Assembly (NCBI GenBank): GCA_016938685.1
Contig: JAFGUD010000240.1
Location: 1 to 64,000, forward strand
Source of the DNA: Bacteroidales bacterium
GTDB taxonomy: Bacteria > Bacteroidota > Bacteroidia > Bacteroidales > JAFGUD01
Direction: 5' to 3'
Length of the DNA: 64,000 bases
The notes below the pieces were generated by a model that ran no database searches, had not been told where the DNA came from, and was given only the letters and a program-made list of their open reading frames with translations. Shown piece after piece: positions 1-8,473 of the stretch. How positions within the stretch are numbered: the first letter of the stretch is position 1; each line of letters opens with the position of its first letter. The position numbers were made by a program, and so were the translations under genes.

Positions 1-121
1 TCATTTAAAAAGAAAGAAAGATATACAATTTAAATATAGAAAACAGATTTAAAATCAAAAAACTTTAAGTTCGTAAAGTAGAATTATATACTTTTACAAA
101 ATAATTATAAGCAAAATCTAA

Positions 122-985
122 ATGGAATTTAACTCCTTAAATATAACTATTTTACTTATTATTTCTGCCGTAATTGTTGGATTCATAGCAAGAAGAAGAA
201 GCAAAGACAGATGCCTAAGAGACTTTAATAAATCTCCAATTACTGTTGAGAAAATAAACGGAAACATAATAGCAAAAGGAATACTAGATGTGAAAACGAC
301 AGGTTTAGTAATAAATTTCCCTGAAATGATAATGACTCCACAAGGATTTCCAATAAGCTCAACCCTAATTTACAAATATGAATTCGATTTAATACAAGCA
401 ATAATAAGACCTCATGAAGAATTAAGTCAACATGGTAAAAACAAAAGAGAAAGGAAGTTGAAAAAAACACACAGACCAACACTTTTAAGAAAAGCAGTGA
501 GAAAAATAAGAAATATTTTTAATGCTTTAAAAGATTCATTTTTAGAAATAATGAACATAAGCATTACTTATTTAACAGCGAGAAAAGCCTCTATTCTTAT
601 GCCTCACGACAAATATGTAAGAAACATCAACAGTGAATTATTAGAATCGGTTGGAATGTCTCACGAACCTTTGTTGGAGCCATATATTGGTCACATGATA
701 GTTTTTGAAATGATAAAATCTGACAAAAAAATTAAACTTAGCGGAATTTTAAAAGACTACACCAAAGAATTTATAGAAGTAATGGACGTAAATTATATTC
801 TTCCAAACGAAACAGAACCGGAATTAGTAGATATGATTATTCCTCAGAAATTAGCTATTGTAAGGCATTTTAGCGAAAAAATACCTTATAGGTTTGCTTT
901 TTTGAAAGAAATAACTTCATTTTCATCAAAAATTTCAAAAATAGAATCAGATAAAGAAAAAGAAACTAAAAAAGATACCAACTAA
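122..985 (+). CDS. Hypothetical membrane-anchored protein
   Basis: I do not recognise this 287-residue protein. Residues about 8-24 form one strongly hydrophobic segment followed at once by a basic cluster (RRRSK), which fits an N-terminal membrane anchor with the body in the cytoplasm. A very basic stretch lies at about residues 104-135, and the end is a charged, Lys/Glu-rich tail. No catalytic motif is visible. The ATG at 122 is the first in-frame start and composition matches the neighbours. Its last 20 bases overlap the 3' end of the convergent gene that ends at 966, so the two stops interlock. A soluble-domain function cannot be named from sequence alone. Confidence 0.7.
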   Translation: MEFNSLNITILLIISAVIVGFIARRRSKDRCLRDFNKSPITVEKINGNIIAKGILDVKTTGLVINFPEMIMTPQGFPISSTLIYKYEFDLIQAIIRPHEELSQHGKNKRERKLKKTHRPTLLRKAVRKIRNIFNALKDSFLEIMNISITYLTARKASILMPHDKYVRNINSELLESVGMSHEPLLEPYIGHMIVFEMIKSDKKIKLSGILKDYTKEFIEVMDVNYILPNETEPELVDMIIPQKLAIVRHFSEKIPYRFAFLKEITSFSSKISKIESDKEKETKKDTN

Positions 986-2357
986 GACCAGCTTTAAAAG
1001 AAAAAGTTTGATTTTGAAATTCATTTCCGGCAACCCAACCTTTTGTTTTGGCTGTAATTTGAGCATACGGGAAAAAAGTTTTCTTACCCATTTTCAATTT
1101 TAAATCAATCAAACCTCCAAAATCCGCATTGTTATCTACAAAAAGTAAATTTTCAGGCTGAAACCAAATCAAAGTTTTAGCCGAAGTCCTTAATATTAAA
1201 TCTTTAAATTTAAAATCATAATCAATAAGTTCCAGCTCTATTCCAGGCATTGATTTAATTTGATTTTGATATAAATGTACACCTGAAATAAGATTTAACT
1301 TTTCTTGTTTGTAGAAGAAATAAAAAGAAACATCGCTCCCGAAAGAAGTTAAAAGATGACGAGCAGCAAAATTAAAATAAGAGTTTTTGTCTCTATTAAA
1401 AGGAATCTTATTCACTCCAATCAACATTGGATACAAAAAATTAATCATCTGTAAATATCCTTGTTTAGTCAAGTATTTCATTTGTTCCTGAGTTAAATCA
1501 GAAGGAACAATATATCTGTCAATTCCAACACCTGATGGATGAATGCCTCTATTTTCATAAGGTTCATAAGGGTTATACAAATCATAAGTCCAGGCTAAAA
1601 AATCTAGTCCGGTAAAATCTCTAATTTCAATATCAGAACCGTCTTGTGTATTTACATCATTAGTTGTGATTTCAGCATCATGAGTATGACAAAACCAAAC
1701 ATAATAAAAGGAGTTTACTGTCCAATAGAGTGTATATGTGAAATAGGGAAGTTTTTGATCATAAAAAAAATTATACGATTGCAATTTATGCGTAAGCATA
1801 TATTCTCCTTCAATTCCAGCAGCATGAAGCCTCACAAAATCTTGTGGATTTGAAGCTTTAAATCTGATTAAATCTTCATCAGTTACACGATTAACGCTTA
1901 TTAATTCACTAAAAAAAGGTAAATCATTAACCTGATCATAACTTCTTACATTATTGTTCGTTAAAATAGTTCGATGAAACTCTTCATGTAACCAAGCATC
2001 TCCAAGTGGCACATAAGTTGATAATAATTCGGCAGTTATTAGAATTGTAGACTCAGTTAAATAATTTAAAAAATCTTTGTTGAACCAATTAATGTTGATT
2101 ACTTCGTAAGCATAATTTAATGAATTATAAAAAGAAGCAGAGGCAGACAAAGTTTGTTGCATACTTGGCGAATTATAAGCCCTCAAATAATCATACCATT
2201 TCACATTAGAAGCAGGATAATGATTGCTATAAGTCATAGCAGAATTAGACATGTATTTAAAATCAGCAAAAGGCAAATCCAAAACGAGTTTAGAATTGAC
2301 CTGACTAAAAGAATTAAAAGCTGTTAATAACAAAACAATTACAAAAAAATTCTTCAT
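966..2357 (-). CDS. Exported protein with HExxH motif, outer-membrane-like C terminus
   Basis: This 463-residue protein begins with a clear signal peptide (residues 1-19, ending FSFSQ-like before the mature N terminus). A metalloprotease-type HExxH motif (HEEFH) sits at residues 124-128, directly after a hydrophobic helix at about 101-116, and a HAAGIEGE segment with possible third-ligand glutamates lies at 178-185. The C-terminal 130 residues alternate hydrophobic and polar residues and end in an aromatic residue (WYLF), as outer-membrane barrels do. I infer an envelope protein with a possible zinc site. The family is not recognised, and HExxH can occur by chance. Its promoter region is shared back to back with that of tRNA-Phe. 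Confidence 0.75.
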   Translation of the reverse strand: MKNFFVIVLLLTAFNSFSQVNSKLVLDLPFADFKYMSNSAMTYSNHYPASNVKWYDYLRAYNSPSMQQTLSASASFYNSLNYAYEVININWFNKDFLNYLTESTILITAELLSTYVPLGDAWLHEEFHRTILTNNNVRSYDQVNDLPFFSELISVNRVTDEDLIRFKASNPQDFVRLHAAGIEGEYMLTHKLQSYNFFYDQKLPYFTYTLYWTVNSFYYVWFCHTHDAEITTNDVNTQDGSDIEIRDFTGLDFLAWTYDLYNPYEPYENRGIHPSGVGIDRYIVPSDLTQEQMKYLTKQGYLQMINFLYPMLIGVNKIPFNRDKNSYFNFAARHLLTSFGSDVSFYFFYKQEKLNLISGVHLYQNQIKSMPGIELELIDYDFKFKDLILRTSAKTLIWFQPENLLFVDNNADFGGLIDLKLKMGKKTFFPYAQITAKTKGWVAGNEFQNQTFSFKAGLSWYLF

Positions 2358-2382
2358 TTCTTTAATTTTTTTTAAATTTTAT

Positions 2383-2413
2383 TTTGCAAAATAAAAAAAA
2401 GAAAATACTTTTG
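2383..2413 (+). promoter_or_regulatory. Promoter of tRNA-Phe (TTTG, N19, TAnnTTTG)
   Basis: TTTG at 2383-2386 and TACTTTTG at 2406-2413 are separated by 19 nt, which matches the Bacteroidota housekeeping promoter exactly. The predicted start, at about 2418-2420, would leave a 5' leader of roughly 12 nt before the tRNA. The same DNA read on the minus strand also carries a near-consensus promoter for the gene starting at 2357. Confidence 0.75.
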
Positions 2414-2431
2414 CAAAGCAATTTTCAAAAA

Positions 2432-2504
2432 GGCGCCATAGCTCAGTTGGTAGAGCAGTGGACTGAAAATCCATGTGTCCCTGGTTCAAATCCAGGTGGT
2501 GCCA
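2432..2504 (+). tRNA. tRNA-Phe (anticodon GAA)
   Basis: The sequence folds into a full cloverleaf. The acceptor stem GGCGCCA pairs with TGGTGCC (one G-U), there is a D arm GCTC/GAGC, and the anticodon stem GTGGA/TCCAT carries loop CTGAAAA with GAA at positions 34-36. The T arm is CCTGG-TTCAAAT-CCAGG. The discriminator is A at 2504. The next bases are CAA, so the 3' CCA is not encoded and must be added by nucleotidyltransferase. A strong terminator follows directly. Confidence 0.97.
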
Positions 2505-2506
2505 CA

Positions 2507-2536
2507 AAAGCGATTCATAAATGAATCGCTTTTTTC
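2507..2536 (+). terminator. Rho-independent terminator after tRNA-Phe
   Basis: Arms AAAGCGATTCAT (2507-2518) and ATGAATCGCTTT (2521-2532) are perfectly complementary. A T-run with one C follows. Confidence 0.85.
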
Positions 2537-2578
2537 TTTTAAACTTACCTTTAAATAATCAAGAAAAGTTTGTGAATA

Positions 2579-2610
2579 TTTGGACTTTATAAAAAAATGC
2601 ACTAAAATTG
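2579..2610 (+). promoter_or_regulatory. Probable promoter of the HU/SPOR gene
   Basis: TTTG at 2579-2582, a 20-nt spacer and TAAAATTG at 2603-2610 match the Bacteroidota pattern at all but one -7 position. Transcription would start near 2615-2617. That excludes the upstream TTG codon at 2608 and favours GTG 2635 as the translation start. Confidence 0.5.
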
Positions 2611-2634
2611 TACGAAATTCTAAAATTCAGGGCA

Positions 2635-3699
2635 GTGAAAATTCAATCTTTAATCAAAGCATTACTTATTTCAAACGAACAACTTGTTATCCCGAATTTC
2701 GGAAGCTTTGTCAGTAAGCACAAAAGCGCTGAAATAGATGAAAAAACAGGAGAAATCACACCACCAACTAAAGAAATAGTATTTGATCAAACGCTTACTC
2801 TAGATGACGGAACACTTCGAGGAGAGCTTATTGGTCAAGGACTAACATTAGAAGAAGCAAATAAGGAAATTGATTTTTTAGTAAAATCAATTAATGACAA
2901 ATTAGAATCGAAAACGAACTACGAAATACCGGAATTAGGCTTTCTTTCAAAAAATGACAAAGGAGAAATATTTTTCACGACAACAGCTAAAGAATCTCTT
3001 TTACCCGGAAATATCGGATTATCCTCTATCAGTTTCAATCAGGCTGATCTAAACAAAGTGACTGTTACAAAAGAAAAGCCTAAAAAAGAAAAAACAAAAT
3101 CAGAAAAAAAGGACAAAGAAATTACTGCTATAGAAAAGCCTAAAAAAGAAAAGACAGAAAAACCTAAAAAAGACAAACAAAAATCAAAAAAAGCAGTAAA
3201 AGCATTATTAATTATTTTACCAATTGTAGCAATACTTGTTTTAGGCTGGATTTTCAAAGATCCAATTATTGAAAAAGGCAAAGAAATTTTCGCTAGCAAT
3301 AAAGACACAACAAATACTGAAAACATTGTCAATATAGATACAAACAAAGTAGTCAATAATAACAACAACTCGAACAATTCTAATATTGATAATGAACTTG
3401 GAAATGACGAGGAATACAGAAAATTACTAGACTCTAAGATTTCAAGTACAGCTGATGTTTTTCTAGGCAATAGCTTCAAAAAATTCTATATAATAGTTGG
3501 AAGTTTTTCTATGAAAGACAATGCCAATAAATATAAAAATGAACTAAAAAATCAAGGATACGATGCCACTGTAATAAATGGCTCAGAGTTTTACAGAGTT
3601 GCTATTGGTGGTTATGACACAGCAGATAGTCTGATAGAAGATTATAACAAGATTAAAAATAAACACGGAGATAATATTTGGATACTAATAAACAGATAA
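2635..3699 (+). CDS. HU-like (CCDC81-type) and SPOR domain membrane protein
   Basis: I place the start at GTG 2635 (354 residues), because a probable promoter overlaps the alternative TTG at 2608 and the conserved domain begins right here. The N-terminal ~150 residues resemble the two bacterial CCDC81-type HU domains (the segment with LLISNEQLVIPNFGSF). Next comes a Lys/Pro/Glu-rich linker with repeated EKPKKEK units, one membrane helix at about 187-207, an Asn-rich spacer and a SPOR domain over the last ~73 residues (KKFYIIVGSF to the end). SPOR domains bind denuded peptidoglycan at division sites. The topology puts HU domains in the cytoplasm and SPOR in the periplasm. The next gene starts 1 nt downstream, so the two are probably cotranscribed. 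Confidence 0.85.
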   Translation: MKIQSLIKALLISNEQLVIPNFGSFVSKHKSAEIDEKTGEITPPTKEIVFDQTLTLDDGTLRGELIGQGLTLEEANKEIDFLVKSINDKLESKTNYEIPELGFLSKNDKGEIFFTTTAKESLLPGNIGLSSISFNQADLNKVTVTKEKPKKEKTKSEKKDKEITAIEKPKKEKTEKPKKDKQKSKKAVKALLIILPIVAILVLGWIFKDPIIEKGKEIFASNKDTTNTENIVNIDTNKVVNNNNNSNNSNIDNELGNDEEYRKLLDSKISSTADVFLGNSFKKFYIIVGSFSMKDNANKYKNELKNQGYDATVINGSEFYRVAIGGYDTADSLIEDYNKIKNKHGDNIWILINR

Positions 3700-3700
3700 A

Positions 3701-4711
3701 ATGCTTATAGAAGCAAAATATTACGAAAGTTTAGATCAACAAAAAGTTAAATGCACTCTATGTCCACATGAGTGCATTTTATCTTTAAATAAAACCGGCA
3801 TATGTAGAACCAGAAAAAACATTGACGGAAAGCTTTTTACATTAGCATATTCAAATCCTTGTGCCGTAAATATCGACCCCATTGAAAAGAAACCTCTTTC
3901 ACATTTTTTACCATCTTCTAAAACGTTTTCTATTGCAACAGCCGGATGCAATCTGGCTTGCGATAATTGCCAAAATTCAACAATATCACAATCAAGTCCC
4001 AGCCAATTAAAGCATTATGATATTTCACCTACTGAAGTAATAAAGTTGGCAAAAGAAAACAATTGTAAATCAATCTCATACACATACACAGACCCCGTTG
4101 CTTTTTACGAATATACTTTAGAAACTGCAAAAATTGCAAGAACAAACAACCTGAAAAATGTAATTATTAGTGCAGGTTACATTAACCCAAAACCACTAAA
4201 AGAACTAATTCCATTTATTGACGCTGCAAATATTGATTTGAAAAATTTTGATGACAATATTTACAAAAAAATAAATAAAGCCACATTAAAGCCGGTTTTG
4301 GAGACACTTAAAACACTTAAAGAAAACAATATTTGGCTTGAAATTACTTATTTGCTAATTCCCGGACTAAATAATAGCGATAAAATGTTAAACGAAATGT
4401 GTGGTTGGTTATCAAAAAATGGATTTAATGAAACACCAATCCATTTAAGTAAATATTTTCCAACATACAAAATGCTAAATTACAGAGAAACAAATATAAA
4501 AGACCTAACAAAAGCAAAGGAAATAGCACTACAACATGGAATAAAATTCATTTATATTGGAAATATCGCCGGCAACAATTCAGAAAACACTTACTGTCCA
4601 AACTGCAACCAAACACTTATTAAAAGAATTGGTTATAATGTACTATCTAACAATATTATTGAAGGAAAATGTAAGTTTTGTTCTACAAACATAAGTGGAA
4701 TATGGTCATAA
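3701..4711 (+). CDS. amrS: AmmeMemoRadiSam system radical SAM enzyme
   Basis: This 336-residue protein has the radical SAM cluster motif CNLACDNC at residues 83-90 (C-x3-C-x2-C). It is preceded by a cysteine-rich N terminus (C18, C21, C25, C35) typical of the AmmeMemoRadiSam branch of PflA-like activases. A C-terminal zinc-ribbon-like pair (CPNC and CKFC) ends the protein. The chemistry would be reductive SAM cleavage to a 5'-deoxyadenosyl radical; the physiological substrate of the family is not settled. The Memo-like and AMMECR1-like partners that often accompany it are not in this window. It starts 1 nt after the HU/SPOR gene and is probably in the same operon. Confidence 0.88.
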   Translation: MLIEAKYYESLDQQKVKCTLCPHECILSLNKTGICRTRKNIDGKLFTLAYSNPCAVNIDPIEKKPLSHFLPSSKTFSIATAGCNLACDNCQNSTISQSSPSQLKHYDISPTEVIKLAKENNCKSISYTYTDPVAFYEYTLETAKIARTNNLKNVIISAGYINPKPLKELIPFIDAANIDLKNFDDNIYKKINKATLKPVLETLKTLKENNIWLEITYLLIPGLNNSDKMLNEMCGWLSKNGFNETPIHLSKYFPTYKMLNYRETNIKDLTKAKEIALQHGIKFIYIGNIAGNNSENTYCPNCNQTLIKRIGYNVLSNNIIEGKCKFCSTNISGIWS

Positions 4712-4716
4712 ATTTC

Positions 4717-4724
4717 TATTTTTG
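4717..4724 (+). promoter_or_regulatory. -7 promoter box (TATTTTTG)
   Basis: A perfect TAnnTTTG box followed by C lies 15 nt before ATG 4740. No convincing -33 TTTG at the usual spacing was seen. It supports ATG 4740 rather than GTG 4695 as the start of the membrane-protein gene. Confidence 0.4.
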
Positions 4725-4739
4725 CAGAATCGTAATACA

Positions 4740-5729
4740 ATGCTAAAAAACTTTCAAAAATATAGTTTCAGCAGTATCTATATTACTGTTATAATTGCCG
4801 TTTTAATATGGTTAGGTAGTTTTATTAATCCAATTACTAACAATACCGAAGTATATTATTCTGATCTTGCACAATTATTTAACCATTGGATAAATTTACT
4901 TGGGAAAGGTAAAATATTTCTCGCATTCATAATAATACTATCTCAAGCAGCAATGTTAGCATCATTTTCCAATAAATTTAAGACGTTTGGCAAAAACACT
5001 TTTTTAGCAGGAATTATTTATATTATTCTTACAGCTCCGCACGATGTGCAAACATTTAATCCTGTAATAATTGCTAATATTTTTGTTATTTGGTCATTAG
5101 GAATTCTACTAAAATCTATTGAAAAGAAAAAAGCAACAACTAATTTTTTCTCAGTTGCAATTCTAATGGCTATTGCATCTTTAATATATCCACAATATGT
5201 TCTAATTACATTGTTTACACTTGCGGCAACGTTGGTTGTCAGATCTAAACTCACAAAGGAATTTTTTGCGGTAATTTTAGGTTTTATTCTTATTTATGCA
5301 CTTTATGCAGAAATATATTTTTTAACACAAGGCTCTTGGGCAGAAATAAAATCGTTCACACAAATATTTGAAAACAAAGCGATAAAATACATACAAAACT
5401 GGTATTTTTTGGCTTTCTTTGGTTTTTATAGTATTGTTTTCATGATTTCAAGCGCCAATATTTTAAAAAATATCGGTTACAAAGAAATTGACAAAAGAAC
5501 AATTTTTCAACTTATTTTCACTTTCTTTATTTTTACAATTATAACATATCTAATAATTCCAAGTGTTGGGATAAACTTTTTTGCAACAATAGCAATTCCT
5601 CTAACATTCTTATTTGGTGATTTTTTCGCAGACTTAAAGCCTAAATTGTCAAATAGAATTATTTTCTGGCTTTTTATTGCTTTTGGGTTTACTTTTTACG
5701 CAGAAAATATAATATCATTATTTGAATGA
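4740..5729 (+). CDS. Polytopic membrane protein, DUF6427-like
   Basis: From ATG 4740 this encodes 329 residues with about nine or ten hydrophobic helices spread over the whole length, so it is an integral inner-membrane protein. Size, N terminus and helix distribution resemble the Bacteroidota family DUF6427, but I cannot confirm this without a profile search. No catalytic motif is evident. A GTG at 4695 would extend it by 15 residues into the preceding gene; the -7 box at 4717-4724 argues against that. The 3' end overlaps the convergent small membrane protein gene by 12 nt. Confidence 0.7.
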   Translation: MLKNFQKYSFSSIYITVIIAVLIWLGSFINPITNNTEVYYSDLAQLFNHWINLLGKGKIFLAFIIILSQAAMLASFSNKFKTFGKNTFLAGIIYIILTAPHDVQTFNPVIIANIFVIWSLGILLKSIEKKKATTNFFSVAILMAIASLIYPQYVLITLFTLAATLVVRSKLTKEFFAVILGFILIYALYAEIYFLTQGSWAEIKSFTQIFENKAIKYIQNWYFLAFFGFYSIVFMISSANILKNIGYKEIDKRTIFQLIFTFFIFTIITYLIIPSVGINFFATIAIPLTFLFGDFFADLKPKLSNRIIFWLFIAFGFTFYAENIISLFE

Positions 5730-6185
5730 TTTCATTTTGATAATAGAATCAAGCTCTTTTTTCAACAAATTAATTTTATTTTCATTCAACAACGTTACAC
5801 TAACCGACGGATAAGCACCTGTTGATTTTCCTTTTTTAATATAAAGCACCAAATTTTTACTCAATCCACCAAAACCTTTTACTATTTCATACTTATCAAA
5901 CTGTTCAATAGACACTTCAAAAGCTTTGTGTTTAGTAAGGAAAGGATGAGGATTAAAAAACCGAATAATAAAACTTCTGTGTTTTGCTTCAAATTCAAAA
6001 TAGTGAGGCTTCTTCAAAAAAATCAACACATAAACAACTGCAAAAACAACACCTAACCCAAGCCAAATAAAATTATAGTTAGATTTATCAACAAAAAAAT
6101 AAGCAACAGAAGCCAATGTAGCTATTAACAATACAGGGAAAAATAATCTATAAGGCGCTGCTTTTTGAAAGTTTTCAATTTTCAT
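5718..6185 (-). CDS. Small membrane protein with two N-terminal helices
   Basis: This 155-residue protein (start chosen at the second ATG, MKIENFQ) has two membrane helices at about residues 13-32 and 38-57, followed by a soluble, beta-rich domain of about 90 residues. The layout resembles bacterial PH-domain-like membrane proteins, but no assignment can be made. It is the last gene of the minus-strand glycan cluster, 33 nt after the flippase gene, so it may be cotranscribed with it. An in-frame ATG six codons upstream is possible. Confidence 0.65.
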   Translation of the reverse strand: MKIENFQKAAPYRLFFPVLLIATLASVAYFFVDKSNYNFIWLGLGVVFAVVYVLIFLKKPHYFEFEAKHRSFIIRFFNPHPFLTKHKAFEVSIEQFDKYEIVKGFGGLSKNLVLYIKKGKSTGAYPSVSVTLLNENKINLLKKELDSIIKMKSFK

Positions 6186-6218
6186 AATAATAAATTTAAG
6201 CAAAAATATAAAATTAGG

Positions 6219-7739
6219 TTAATTTTTTTCTTTTTTATTTTTATTCGTAAGGTTTTTAATATTTGTTTTCAATTGTTTTGGGTTTTTCCATTTTGTCCAA
6301 GCCTGCAAAAGTCTTTCTTTTTCAATAGGTTCCAAAAACCCGAAAAAAACAATAATTATTGGGAAAATCGCCAATAAGATAAGCTTTAATAAAATACCAA
6401 TCCAAATATTAATTTCCCAAAACGTAAATGTTAATAAATAAAGCCCAAAAGCAACAAAAACAACAAGAATATCCTTCAATATTTTATAATCAACCTTATA
6501 AAAACGTCTTCCAACGAAATAGTAAACCATATTAAGCAAAAAAGTAGCAATAATAGAACTAACTACTGCTCCATTTATTCCGAATTCAGGAATCATCAAG
6601 AAATTCAAAAGAATATTAAGTCCGGCAAAAAAAGTAACTATAAATGGAATATGAAGAGTCTTTTTAGCAAAATGAAAATTTAATGTTAACATAAAACGAT
6701 ATCCAAAAAGCACTACGACAACTGAAATAAGTCCTACGTATTGAGCGGCCTCCCAATACTTGGGATTAGAGGGAGCAAATATTTTTGCAAACTCAGGGGC
6801 AAACAATGCCAAACCCAAAGCACCAAATGCCATTACCATTGTAAGATAAGTGGTAATTTTAGAGAAAAATCTTGGAGCAGTTGAATCTTTATACATTTTA
6901 TAAGCAATTGGTAAAAATCCCATTTGGAATGACTGCAAAACAAAAAAGTTCAAGAAACCGGCTATTTTATATGCTAGAGAATAAATACCAACGTCATAAG
7001 TCCCCGAAACAAACTTTAAAACATATCTGTCTCCAATATTAAAAATAGTCAAAGACAATGCAGTAAAAGCAAGCGGAATTGAGTAAACCAACATTTCTTT
7101 CAATGCCTTATAATCAATTTTAGCTATAAGATTCTTAAATAACAGAGGTAAGAGAGCAATAAACCCTGCAACATTTCCAACAAGCTGCGCTAAAATTATT
7201 CCTTTAACACCCATTTCTAAACCTACTATAAAATAAATAGTTAAGGTTAATGAAATCACTAGCTTTATTGAATTAACAATAATATAGTAATAAGACTTTT
7301 CCAAAACTCGCATAAGACTAAAAACATACTTTGTAAGCATATCAAAAGCCACTGAAATAAACAAAATATTAAAATAAACTGCAAAAATTTCATCATCAAA
7401 AAGCCATAATGCAAATTTATCAGCAAATGGTTGAACTAAAAGATTTAAAACAATAGATGAAAAAACAAGGAAAATAAAACCTGTATATACAAACTTTTTC
7501 TTTTGCTTTTCATCGTCAGAATCTGCCCACCAACGCATCATTGCATTAGAAATATTTACGGAAAATATTGAAGCCACAAACAATGATGTTGTTTCTAAAA
7601 GAGCTAAAATACCGTATTGCTCAGGTTGAAGATAGGCTGTATATAAAGGAAGAAGAACCAACCCAATAACCTTAATCGAAAGTTGACCAAGACTATAAAC
7701 AACGGTGTGTTTTAACGTGTTTTTTAGTTTATCAAGCAT
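6219..7739 (-). CDS. Oligosaccharide flippase (Wzx/MATE-like)
   Basis: This 506-residue protein has about 14 hydrophobic helices and the typical N terminus of the polysaccharide biosynthesis/export family (TVVYSLGQLSIKVIGLVLLP, residues 12-31, then PEQYGILALLET). Proteins of this family flip undecaprenyl-linked oligosaccharides across the inner membrane. It lies 3 nt after an SGNH hydrolase gene that itself follows a sulfotransferase gene, which suggests that the exported unit is a decorated surface glycan. The substrate cannot be read from sequence. The basic C-terminal tail (KNKKEK) is an ordinary cytoplasmic end. Confidence 0.88.
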   Translation of the reverse strand: MLDKLKNTLKHTVVYSLGQLSIKVIGLVLLPLYTAYLQPEQYGILALLETTSLFVASIFSVNISNAMMRWWADSDDEKQKKKFVYTGFIFLVFSSIVLNLLVQPFADKFALWLFDDEIFAVYFNILFISVAFDMLTKYVFSLMRVLEKSYYYIIVNSIKLVISLTLTIYFIVGLEMGVKGIILAQLVGNVAGFIALLPLLFKNLIAKIDYKALKEMLVYSIPLAFTALSLTIFNIGDRYVLKFVSGTYDVGIYSLAYKIAGFLNFFVLQSFQMGFLPIAYKMYKDSTAPRFFSKITTYLTMVMAFGALGLALFAPEFAKIFAPSNPKYWEAAQYVGLISVVVVLFGYRFMLTLNFHFAKKTLHIPFIVTFFAGLNILLNFLMIPEFGINGAVVSSIIATFLLNMVYYFVGRRFYKVDYKILKDILVVFVAFGLYLLTFTFWEINIWIGILLKLILLAIFPIIIVFFGFLEPIEKERLLQAWTKWKNPKQLKTNIKNLTNKNKKEKN

Positions 7740-7742
7740 CTC

Positions 7743-8462
7743 CTACTCTATTTCATTTTTAATTATTTCAAACAATCTTTTAGCTACAATTTTATGTCCT
7801 TCTTGATTAAAGTGTATGCCATCAGGATAGTGATTTTCAGACACCAAGTCGTCTAGATTCAAATGAATAACACCGTATTTTTCAGAAAGTTTTTTAATTT
7901 CGTTATTATACTTAATGTAGTTTTTGCTACTTCCGGGTATAATTTTTTCTATTCTATTATCTGCCTGATTTATAGACATTGTAATTATTTTTGCATTAGT
8001 ATCTTTTACTAAGGTTTTCAAAATTTCATCATAATAATTAGAGAACTTCCTAAATTTCAACCAAGTTCTTTTACCTCTTAATTTCACAAAAAAAGAATTA
8101 CTTTTTTTTATAATTTTTGAATGAATAAATGAAAATACTGTTTTAATTAAGCTATCTGTTCTTTTATTTAAAATTTGTGCAAACCAGTATGGAATTTCTC
8201 TGGTTGATGCATCAGGAACACCAATATTTAAAACAAAAAAGTCCGGAAAAGTGGCAGTATAATTTTCAAGTTTTTCGTATATCTCAGTAATTGTAGCCCG
8301 ACTAAAACCAAAGTTTTGAACTAAAATATTTTTTTTAGAAATTTCATTGAATAATAAATCTTCTAAAACTGAACCATAGTTCTTATTATTGGGGTGTTTC
8401 TCCGACGGTCTTATTCTTACAGCAACTGAACAACCAAAAATTGTGACTTTAAAATTACTCAT
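7743..8462 (-). CDS. SGNH/GDSL hydrolase-like protein
   Basis: This 239-residue protein has the blocks of SGNH esterases. A nucleophile-type GCS lies at residues 10-12, a block II-like NFGFSRATI near 52-60, NIGVPDAS in the block III position, and DGIHFNQEGH with catalytic D214 and H217 near the end. There is no signal peptide, so it should be cytoplasmic. Members of this family in glycan loci act as esterases or acyl transferases on sugars or lipid intermediates, and some have unknown roles. It sits between sulfotransferase and flippase genes with 11- and 3-nt gaps, so it is almost surely in the same operon. Confidence 0.82.
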   Translation of the reverse strand: MSNFKVTIFGCSVAVRIRPSEKHPNNKNYGSVLEDLLFNEISKKNILVQNFGFSRATITEIYEKLENYTATFPDFFVLNIGVPDASTREIPYWFAQILNKRTDSLIKTVFSFIHSKIIKKSNSFFVKLRGKRTWLKFRKFSNYYDEILKTLVKDTNAKIITMSINQADNRIEKIIPGSSKNYIKYNNEIKKLSEKYGVIHLNLDDLVSENHYPDGIHFNQEGHKIVAKRLFEIIKNEIE

Positions 8463-8473
8463 AAATCTAAAAA

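Noticed and set aside
240-482. Open frame on the minus strand inside the first gene
   Set aside because: It is the mirror of a real plus-strand gene, has a biased Leu/Phe/Ser composition and no start context or promoter box.
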